Part shown: positions 55,511 through 64,000 of the stretch, piece by piece
How the letters are laid out: every line of letters starts with the position of its first letter
How positions within the stretch are numbered: position 1 is the first letter of the stretch
DNA from: Medicago truncatula
Taxonomy: Eukaryota; Streptophyta; Magnoliopsida; Fabales; Fabaceae
Length of the DNA stretch: 64,000 bases
Assembly: GCF_003473485.1 (NCBI RefSeq)
Contig: NC_053043.1
Location: 568,001-632,000 of the forward strand
Reading direction: 5' to 3'
Translations under genes and position numbers: made by a program
Notes under the pieces: generated by a model
The model's input: the letters and a program-made list of their open reading frames with translations, nothing else
Told to the model about the DNA's origin: nothing
Database searches by the model: none

Positions 55511-56137
55511 TTTTGAATTGAGCTTTAATTTAAACCTCTAAGTTCAAAAACCTTAGTGGAAGATTTGGATTCACAAGCACTAGTCACAGTTGCCAATTGG
55601 TGTTTATGGAAATACATATTCATTGAGCATTCCAATCCTCTATTGCAACGGTGAAACAATTATTGACTTGTAGAGTTGGGAGGTTATGTGATTCTTAGAG
55701 CATCCACACACAATTGAACTCTCCGTTTTGGATGCTTAAATGGGTCGCACTTGTACACACTAATTTTATGATTTTTTAATGTTAATATTTAATTAGCAAT
55801 CAATCTCTCCAATCCAACCCGACCCTCCAAAACGGATTATTTTATTTGATTGTTTCAATCAAGTGCTACTAACAACATTGCAAGACCAGATGCACCGTAG
55901 GTTAGCTACTAACAACATATTTCTTTTATTTATCCAAAAAGAAACTAAGATTATTTTATGGACGGTTTTTTCTTATTTTATGCACCGTAGTTCATTAAAT
56001 ACCAAAGCTCAAGAATATTTGAGTCGTAATGATAATCTTCATAGTAGTAAAAAAAGATATAAAGCCATTGATATGGAAAGGATCCTTCTCAAGCAAACTG
56101 ATATATCAGTAGAAAATTAGAATTTATGTCTCAAGTA
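55511..56137. other. Flank between the GAUT10-like pseudogene and tRNA-Gly
   Basis: No recognised gene. A frame at 55863-56120 has no family I know. 'gatgcaccgtag' occurs twice (near 55890 and 55979), so a small local repeat is present. Confidence 0.45.
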
Positions 56138-56209
56138 GCGTTTGTAGTCCAACGGTTAGGATAATTGCCTTCCAAGCAATAGATCCGGGTTCGACTCCCG
56201 GCAAACGCA
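56138..56209 (+). tRNA. tRNA-Gly (UCC), nuclear
   Basis: A 72-nt sequence with a perfect 7-bp acceptor stem (GCGTTTG with CAAACGC), D arm 'AGTCCAACGGTTAGGAT', anticodon stem ATTGC/GCAAT around loop CTTCCAA (anticodon TCC at 56171-56173), and T arm 'CCGGGTTCGACTCCCGG'. There is no intron and no encoded CCA, as expected for a eukaryotic nuclear gene. It starts after a CAA-containing leader ('tctcaagta') and is followed by a T5 run. It decodes GGA and, by wobble, GGG codons. Confidence 0.95.
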
Positions 56210-56212
56210 GCA

Positions 56213-56217
56213 TTTTT
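56213..56217 (+). terminator. Pol III terminator of tRNA-Gly
   Basis: TTTTT begins four bases after the tRNA 3' end. A second run of six T (56223-56228) could act as backup. Confidence 0.8.
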
Positions 56218-57077
56218 AATAGTTTTTTACGAAATAGCAACAAATTTCTTTATTATTGGAGCTCCAATAATTAGACAATTCATTATCATTATAGGAGATT
56301 TTATCTCCATTTTTTTTCCATGATTTTCAGAAAACTAGATAAATCAGGTGGATATGTGAAAGAGATTCGTTCTTTTCCATCACTTTGATATATATGAAAA
56401 AAAAAAACTGTGAATTTTCATCTCGTACGACTCTTTCAAAGTGATCGTTTTTTATATATCGCAATGGCCTATTCCATTTTCGATAATCGAAAAAATTGGC
56501 CAATTAGCTTTCGTGATAAACTTTTCATGTACAATCAAGCATTAATCCTTAAAAATAGACCAATCATAAGTGCAAAATCAAGAGCGAGAAAAGGTGAAAA
56601 TTAGAGAAGTAGTCAAGTATATACAATTATAAGTTCATACAAAAGTGCCGAATTTATGTTAGTTCAATATGAACATTGTCCTCTCAGGAGTTAAAAACCT
56701 TAAATGCATCATTTTAAACATTATTTCAAGGAGAACATGTTCATCATGAAACAAAAATAAATAAACGATGATTAATGAATGAGCCATGACAATGCAGTTG
56801 GCAATTCATTGAAATTTAAACCCGTGTAGTCAGAAATTTTATGCATTCATGCAGTCAGCAGCTTATAATTCGAATCAAGATCATACGATATCACTTTGAT
56901 TTCAATTTCCTTTTAAAGCTAATTCACTATTCTAAAATCAGAGCTGATCTTGATCCAATAGTTTAAGTGGCTAACTACATAAATGTGAGGAATCTTAGAT
57001 TACAGGAATTTGAATTCAATTCACTTTCCAAATAAATGCAGAAGTAAGCAAAAGTATACTAACACATCAAACTCATG
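56218..57077. other. Unassigned region after tRNA-Gly
   Basis: Contains a 64-codon frame (56410-56604) beginning in a TTG-initiated leader and including '[19 protein letters not shown]', with no family I recognise. On the minus strand at about 56414-56440 'GAGTCGTACGAGATGAAAAT' resembles the first half of a plastid group II intron domain V, but the second half is absent. I cannot assign this stretch. Confidence 0.35.
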
Positions 57078-57860
57078 TCACCAATTTAGACACCTCATAA
57101 TCTTACGAGAAATTAAACCAGAAAAAAGGAATAAATGTTGTACTAGATTTTCAAAAAATTGTGTCCCCAAAAATGCAATGAAGTTCCTTTCAAGGAAAGT
57201 CTGAATAAAACGCTGAGCAGTAAGCAAAATAAGGTGATTAGGTTCAATCAAAAGTCTTGCATTGATGAGCAATCGGCCCACCCGATTGCATCACCCAATC
57301 ATGCTCCACTTCAACATAAAAAACATCACCAATCGCCATAACATCATCATCATAAGAAAATTTATCCATAACAACAGTCTTCTTCGGATTCCTCGCATCC
57401 TCATCCTCCCAAACAGCCTTAGGTTTACTCATACCCAAACCCAACCCACCCAACTTCTTCAACCTCTCATCATCATCCAAATAACAAGGTTGAGGCAAAG
57501 CAAAATAACAAAGAAACTTATCAATATGCAAATAGACCCTTCTTAACATTCGAAAATTCATCAAAAGAAATAACAACTTTTTTCCCTAAACATTTATTAA
57601 TATGATCAATATGAACAACTCTATCATATTCATATCATATCATATTGATAAGAAACTTTAAAATTTGGAATCACCAAAACCCTATTAAGAATCTCCGGGA
57701 AAAACATATGATTTTCAAAACAAATCAAATGATTCGACATTTGACCGGAAACACAAATAGCAACCAAAAATTTATCATTTTTAGGATTCCATTCAATAGT
57801 TTTCCTCTTTGACAAACTCTGCTCAATTACATTTAATGTTCTATGTGGATTCAACTGAAT
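57078..57860 (-). pseudogene. O-fucosyltransferase-like gene fragment with several frameshifts
   Basis: On the minus strand, successive frames encode 'NDKFLVAICVSGQMSNHLIC' (~57775), 'NRVLVIPNFKVSYQYD', then 'HIDHINKCLGKKVVISFDEF', 'HIDKFLCYFALPQPCYLDDD', 'DDDVMAIGDVFYVEVEHDW', 'GGPIAHQCK' and 'LIEPNHLILLTAQRFIQTF'. The order matches the N-terminal half of a plant O-fucosyltransferase (formerly DUF246), a secretory-pathway type II GT family. The frame breaks in at least four places: at TATGA repeats near 57610, near 57555, at a one-T excess near 57252, and near 57175, where the conserved 'ALHFRRHG'-type segment is lost. The N-terminal anchor and the C-terminal half are missing. It is a dead fragment; its source paralogue should lie elsewhere in the genome. 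Confidence 0.8.
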
Positions 57861-57929
57861 TTGCTGAATTTACTAATAAAGAGATAAGGAAGTGGGATTG
57901 GCTCTGGCTGTAGTAGCATTAATTCTATT

Positions 57930-57974
57930 ATCTTTTAAAATATATCCGCCAAACTCGTTGTCAATCCAGACATG

Positions 57975-58010
<36 letters not shown>

Positions 58011-59682
58011 TGGAGTAGTTCTGAATTCTGTATTCTTTGTCATGGCCCTTATTTGGGCTACTTCATCCCATCTTCCCCCTTGTGCACATATATTTGATAC
58101 CAAAGCATAAGCACCTGAACTATGTGGTTCCAATTCTAATATCTGTTTCCCTATAGCCTCTCCAATATCTGTATCCCCCATATAGTCTGCAAGCAGAAAG
58201 CAAAGCAGACATTGCAGCAGTGCTGTGTGTTGAGGGCATGCTTTTGACCAGATTGTATGCCTCTGTAAGTTGTAAGAGACAAATCGGTAACTGAAACAAT
58301 GAATTTCCTTAACAAAACTTAGACATCCAAGCTGGGATAATGCCTGAAGGAGACCGATTAGAGTAACAGAGTCAAGTCAATATTTATATTTTCTCTTTGA
58401 AACAAATTTACGGCTTCATCAATGTGGTCATTATGAACATAACCCATTATCATCGAATTCCATGAAACCAAGTCCATTGTTCTCATCTTATTGAAGACTT
58501 CCCTTTCATCCACTACATACCCACATTTTGCATATGCGTGAATAAATTGATTTGCAATTTCCACACTCATGTTGTGCATATGCTTCAAAACATAACCATG
58601 TATAGACCTGACTAATCTAATGTCTCTCAATTTTGATACTGCAGAAATCAAATTAATAAACAAAGCCACATTTGGACTAACATTCATCTTGACCATTTCA
58701 CAAAAAACGTTTAGCGCCTCCGCAGGTAAATTATTTTCAAGATAACCGGACATCATAACATTGTATACAACAGCATCCTTATTCTCTAATCTCTCAAACA
58801 GCATCCTTGCTTTGGTTACATCAATTTTACAGTATAGATCAACCAAAGCAGTGGAAGCCACAAGATCAAGTTCTACCCCCATCATGATCATGTATCCATG
58901 AATACTTTTCCCTCGATGTAAATAATTTAATTCAACACAACAAAAAATAACATTGGCCAATGTTAACAAATCAGGCAAAATATTTCTACACATCATTCGA
59001 CGAAAAAGCTCAAAAGCTTCTAAAGCCTGTCCATTACGAAGATAACCCGCTATCAACGTATTCCAAGAACCAACTTTTGTTCTTTTTCGAGCATCCATCT
59101 TTGCAAAAACGGAGGCAGCTAACCCTACACACCCAGCACATTTATGATACATATCCAAAAGGGTTGTTTCAAAAACATCATCACCCAAACCAATTCCTCT
59201 CCTAACAGCATAACCATGAACCGCTCGACCCTCTTGCAGCGCAACCAATTTGGCCGCTGCATCCATCAAACTCACTAACGTTACTTGATTCGGAAGCAGC
59301 CCTTGTTGCTGCATTATGGAAGCAATATTGAAAGCACCATAAACACATGAACCACGAGAGTGACCATATGCAGTGATCATGGAAGTATAAGCAAAAATAT
59401 CTTTGTTCGTAATTTCATCAAACACCTTATGTGCATCTTTGATTTTTCCACATTGAGTATAATCGAATCAGAAACAAAACGATCAGAGTTGTAATTGAGC
59501 TTGATGGAACCAACATGAACCCCTCTTCCAAATTCTAGGGTTCCTAAGGAAACGCATGTTTTGAGGCAAAAAGTAATGGCTGAAGCACATAAACCGAATT
59601 TGTAGTGTTTGGTAGCTATATAGTGACGGAGAATGACGTCGTATTTGAGGAGCTGCGTGTAAAGGTTCTTCTCAGTCATCAA
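57930..59682 (-). pseudogene. Pentatricopeptide repeat (PPR, E-type) pseudogene
   Basis: The minus strand reads as a single-exon PPR protein from 'MMTEKNLYTQLLKYD' (59682) through about eight PPR-like repeats ('DIFAYTSMITAYGHS', 'KVGSWNTLIAGYLRNGQALE', 'DAVVYNVMMSGYLENN', 'DLVSWNSMIMGYVHNDHIDE') into an E-type tail ('EPHSSGAYALVSNICAQGG', 'EFRTTPG'). Intact members act in mitochondria or plastids on RNA processing or editing. Breaks: a frame change at ~59455 just before 'CGKIKDAHKVFDE', probably a small deletion; a 5-bp tandem duplication TTGAC-TTGAC at 58371-58380 that shifts the frame and brings in a TAA; and a (TA)n run at 57978-58008 where 'PGYSW' should continue. Three frames are used in turn, so no complete protein is possible. 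Confidence 0.88.
57978..58008. repeat. (TA)n microsatellite inside the PPR pseudogene
   Basis: About 15 TA units interrupt the former E-domain codons between 'TTPGY' and 'WIDNEFG'. Coding sequence would not tolerate this length change, which supports loss of function. Confidence 0.9.
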
Positions 59683-60075
59683 AACCCAAAGCCAACAGCA
59701 CTATAAATAAATTTCATTACAGAAGGGTAAAAGAAATTTTAGTCATGTTTAGAAATTTTAGTTGTGAAAATAATATTGTAGTGAAGAGTACAATGAAATT
59801 ATTTATTACTTCGGGAGAATCCCATAGTATATTTCATAGTCGTTTCATACAATTTATGAGCCAAAAACTTTGACCCTCTAATTTGAGAGGGATAGGTGAA
59901 AGGGAAGTACAAACATGCCGTGTTTATGTCAAATAAATTGAGATATGATCCTAAAAAGCTTGCTCAATAAAAACTGTAAATCACGCCGCAAATTCAAGGC
60001 CCAAACAAAAGGGTACTCATTATGGTATTAGAATTCTAACAGGTTTAATTTACTTCATTGACTTTTAGAACCACT
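59683..60075. other. Flank between the PPR pseudogene and the E2 gene
   Basis: No gene is seen. It includes the 3' UTR of the minus-strand E2 gene. Confidence 0.5.
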
Positions 60076-63000
60076 TTATATGTCGAGCAGAAGCCTGCGA
60101 GGGTCCTCCACGGTATCTTTGATACGTCTCAAAAAGAAAACTGCCTCTCTTCCATCAATGATTCTATGGTCATATGTCAGAGCAATGTACATCAATGGCC
60201 TTGGAACAACATTTCCTCCAACAACCGCTGGACGGCTCACAATCGAATGCATACCCAAGATTGCCGACTGCCAAAAACAATAGTTGCATGAGATTCCTTT
60301 AAAAAAATTGTGTAGAAATTCCCAACAATTACTTGGCATCATTTAAAAAGAAAAGAAAGACAATACAATTATCCAAATCTTACTACTGGCAACTATAAGG
60401 GCAGAATATTTGGTTAGGCATTTTGAATTTTACTGATTGTAATGTGAAAACAAAATTCATTTTGATAAGTTGCTAGTGGCATGCATCTGGTCACATGATA
60501 TGACACAATGCATGAAATCCTGTCATCGAACATATTTCATGGGGCTCTTTTGAAGAGGGCAGCCAATAATTAATTCTTACCATAAATCAAAGAATGTTTT
60601 ATAAAATAAAAAACCATTATAAGTGCCTTCTTAGCAGAACAAACAAACCTGAGGTGGGTTGATAATAGGGGTACTCAAAAGGCTGCCATAAACACCACCA
60701 TTTGATATTGTAAGAGTGCCACCAGCCATCTCATCAATTGATAAAGTTCCAGCGTTAGCCTTCTTTGCAAAAACATTGATCTGTTTTTCTATATCCGCAA
60801 AGTTCATTTTATCAGCATCACGGATAACAGGCACAACAAGTCCCTGGGAAGGCAAGCAAAAAAAGCAAAGTTATACTTGATTAGCACTTTCAATCCAACC
60901 ATTAAAAAATTTCAAACTAGTCATGACAATGTCAATCGACGTAGATCAATGACATATGGTTATGTTTCATCATTAGTATAATAAACCCAACACCAAGGAT
61001 TTTCTCTAGATAATACAAACATAGTAAATAAGTGAAGATTGAAGTGACTGATGAAAACCTTTGGAGTTCCAACAGCTATGCTGATATCAATATAATCTCT
61101 GTATATAATATCATCCCCATCAATGACTGCATTCACAATCGGTTGATATTGAAGTGCATTGACAGCAGCCTACCAAAGAGACCAAAGTAAGTACATAGAA
61201 AAATATACACAGAGAAATAGATAATCTATACGTCCATAATTTGAGAGCATACTTTGATAAACCCAGACATAAGTCCCAATTTGACTCCATGCTTTTCAAC
61301 GAAAGCATCCTTATAATCAGCACGGAGCTTCATCAAATTAGTCCTATTATAAATTGCAGAGCAATCAGGTAGAGAATGGTAATGGAAATTCAATATACAA
61401 GGCCATTACAACAAGTATAGCACCAATAAATAATAATAAACAAATGGAGTCGCCCCTTGTCTATCATGTTAATCTACATAAGAACTGGGTTTTTTCTCTC
61501 CCTCACCCCGACAAAAAAACAAAAGCAATGGCTGATGGAGATGTATATGAAATTGTGAATAAAACAGTAACAATTTTAATGTAAAAATGGTGAAAGCTTG
61601 TAATTGTATCAATGGTGATGAACAATTACAAGAGAAATAAGGGACAAAAGCGTAACAAACTGATAGTGAGATACTATCAATCCCTCATAGCACGCAGTGC
61701 TCCCAAATCACTAACAAAGAGACCCCACAGAATAACAGAATACTTAGCTACCTTATTCTCTGACTTACTATTACTTATATAGTTAACAAAACTCATGCAT
61801 CACATGCACCGAAACTGACACCTCATCATTCCTTTCCTTTTCCTCTTTTCCTAGTGTAGACTCTCCATATCTTAGGTTTGGGTCCATAGTCAAGGCAAAT
61901 TTCCACATTCACATTCCTATCAATGGCATGTCCTATGATACTGGTTATGGCATAGAAACGTGCACAGCGGCATAATGAAAAAACCAGCTAAGAAATTGAG
62001 TAAAATAATCTCTGAAGATAAAGTTTCACCCCAAGTGCATATATGTATGCAGATGTCATCCCCACTTTTTCTGAACCACAAAAAATAAGTAACGCACACC
62101 TACTATGATGTGTAGGATTCGGAAGAACATGTAACAGATTCTGCTGATGTAACATAAATACCAAGAAAATAGACGGATTCCAGACGATAGTAATGCACCA
62201 TTGGTTTAGCAAACACACCATATGGGTTTAGAACTATTAAATTTAGACTACTATGTAGTATGTGCCACAAGGAATATTCCCACAATTTCCGATATTCTAA
62301 TTCAAAGTAAGCATCACCAAACGATGCATAACAGGAAATATGTACACACACGAAAATCCCTAAATCTTGAGGCAATATACAAAGCTTCTGCTTTAATTAG
62401 ACAATCAATGGAACTTACATATCAACTTCATTGAAGGTTGTCAGCATAGCAAATGTGTTTTGGGAATCCTTCAACCGTTGAGCAACCCGTTTCCGAAGCC
62501 TTGTCATAGGAACCTTGAAAATGAAGGCAGACATTAAAATAAAAAAATTGGTAAACATAATTCAGGAAGCTATAACAATGAAAAATCACAATGACTCACT
62601 CGTCTTTCTCTTTCCTTAGGAGGAAGTTGTGGCTCAGTTGGAGAGCTTTGAGGAGTAGGTGCTTTAGGCTTCTCTGTTGTAGTAGTTTCAACTTTAGGAG
62701 TTTTCTTCTCCTCTGGCTCACTAGCCTTTGGGGTTGGCTTAGGAGCAGGTTTCTCAGGTGCAGTCTCAGATGGCGCAACGTGGGTTGTAGCATCAGCAGA
62801 CCTTGAAATGATTGCAATCTTGTTACCTGGCGCAACGGTATCCCCTTCATTGGCTAGAAGCTGCACATCATTAAATATATCATATGAACAAAATTTAATT
62901 AAATAAGAGCAATAATATTAGTATTCATGGGATGGCTTGTGGGAGTAAAAATGTTCTGAACATATTAAACAGTACCTTCAGAATCACACCTGACTCGGGA

Positions 63001-63366
63001 CTTGGAACATCAATAGTCACCTAATACAGCAGTAAGGAAAACAGTGTTAACGATAATTTAGGAACAAAGAAAACTGGACTCACTTATAACCATCCAAATC
63101 CTTCACATAAACAAGTGCATGTTATTTCAATATAACACCTTATCTGTTTCAATTTGAGCAATTGGTTCATCAACATTAACCCTGTCACCAGGCCCTGCTC
63201 CCATACATCAAAACAAAAAATATAACAGTCAATCACAATAACCACCAAAAATAACAACTGTAAATAAAATGCATATAGAGTTGTGTTAACATACTCTTCA
63301 GAAATTTTGCTAGAGTCCCATCCTCGATGGATTCAGCCAATGGAGGGACAACAACATCAACATTGT
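60076..63366 (-). CDS. 2-oxoglutarate dehydrogenase E2 (dihydrolipoyl succinyltransferase), 3' part
   Basis: Exons in transcript order: 63366-63295, 63194-63139, 63020-62976, 62860-62600, 62513-62419, 61343-61253, 61169-61059, 60843-60649, 60267-60076 (stop at 60076-60078), all GT..AG. They encode ~371 C-terminal residues. First comes most of a lipoyl domain ('[20 protein letters not shown]', then 'IAQIETDK', whose Lys codon at 63139-63141 is the lipoylated residue). A Pro/Lys/Thr-rich linker follows ('[18 protein letters not shown]'), then the acyltransferase core with '[14 protein letters not shown]', '[19 protein letters not shown]', '[13 protein letters not shown]' and the catalytic 'DHRIIDG'. 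There is no E1/E3-binding domain, as usual for plant OGDH E2. It transfers succinyl groups to CoA in the mitochondrial TCA cycle. The transit peptide and first exons lie beyond 63366, mostly or wholly outside the window. All active-site residues seen are intact. Confidence 0.93.
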
Positions 63367-64000
63367 CTCCTTTATCACAAATAAAAAATAATATTAAAAA
63401 AGATCAGCAATCAAAAGAAAAAACAGAACAAGTCCATTGAACAACATAAATGCCAGAAAAAAGTTATACTAAACAAATATTAGCAATCACAAGAAAATTT
63501 TTGTTCAATGCCCAAGACTCTAAACTCTCACTCATTAAATGAAACTGCAATTTAGAACACTAAAAAAAACGACAACATGCACAAAAAAATAGAGCATAAC
63601 TTCACAAATGTAATATGTAGCTAAGCAGATTGTTAATAATTCTAAAAATTCATTGATCAAGTCAATTACCCAACTCCCAAGGATTGTCATTCTTCTATAC
63701 CACGCTGGATAGAAATACACTATCTATTCTAGCAAACAATTCATTCTGAATTCTATTACAATAAATCAGTTATACAGTAGTTAAATTTCAGAAATACACT
63801 TGTGCAATACTCTATCATCATAACCATGGATATTGTGAAATATTCCTCTTTAATAAAAGTTAAGATTCTTAAAATAACCATAACACCAGAAAATGAACTT
63901 GTGTAATTGAAATTAAATTTGTACAGTTCAGTTATTTCAGTTCAGGTTTGGTTATCTAATGTTTGGTTTGGGTAGCAAACTATTTGCAAATCATGGTTTG
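63367..64000 (-). other. Intron or upstream part of the E2 gene
   Basis: The exon starting at 63366 has an acceptor (ag, 63367-63368) and begins inside a codon, so an intron extends upstream. I found no exon encoding the lipoyl-domain start or a transit peptide up to 64000; those must lie outside the window or be too short to recognise. Confidence 0.6.

Overview
The window is plant nuclear DNA, most likely from a legume close to Medicago. This rests on AT-rich sequence, multi-exon genes with GT..AG introns, a nuclear-type tRNA-Gly, and many small transposons (MITEs, tRNA-derived SINEs, MULE-like elements whose ends carry 'GGTCCCTG'-type motifs) of kinds I associate with legume genomes. The species call is an inference from family resemblance; no search was run. 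Exon models were read by hand from splice sites and frame continuity. The three genes that lie wholly inside the window on long models (RecQ, TCP11, SHMT) each sum to a multiple of three.

Layout. 1-7.6 kb: a short, diverged auxin-response-factor (ARF)-like gene without a C-terminal PB1 domain, followed by a 5'-truncated second copy of its exon 1 end, intron and exon 2 start; several MITEs and an antisense LINE scrap lie in and between them. 10.4-17.5 kb: a 5'-truncated LINE whose ORF2 is split by two solo LTRs (one Ty3-like of 2.19 kb, one SIRE/Maximus-like Ty1 of 1.22 kb). Each has a 5-bp target duplication, and outside the LTRs the LINE frame is unbroken. 19.8-27.3 kb (+): a 25-exon RecQ helicase (RECQ4A/BLM/SGS1 type, 1159 aa). 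30.0-36.1 kb (-): an 11-exon T-complex protein 11 (TCP11) family gene (1179 aa), convergent with RecQ, with a 1.36-kb MULE-like element between them. 36-46.4 kb: a gene-free stretch of MITEs, SINEs and tandem repeats. 46.4-49.4 kb (+): a four-exon serine hydroxymethyltransferase of the SHM6/SHM7 class (593 aa). 53.4-59.7 kb: three broken genes in a row (GAUT10-like galacturonosyltransferase on +, O-fucosyltransferase-like and PPR-E genes on -), with an intact tRNA-Gly(UCC) between the first two. 60.1-63.4 kb and beyond (-): the mitochondrial 2-oxoglutarate dehydrogenase E2 subunit, whose 5' end lies outside the window.

The genes do not form a pathway: RecQ acts in recombination and repair, SHMT in one-carbon metabolism, E2 in the TCA cycle, and TCP11 has no settled biochemical role. 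I found no undescribed biological system. The most informative content is the nested LINE/LTR structure, the ARF partial duplication, the pseudogene run and several MULE/hAT-like elements with readable target-site duplications.
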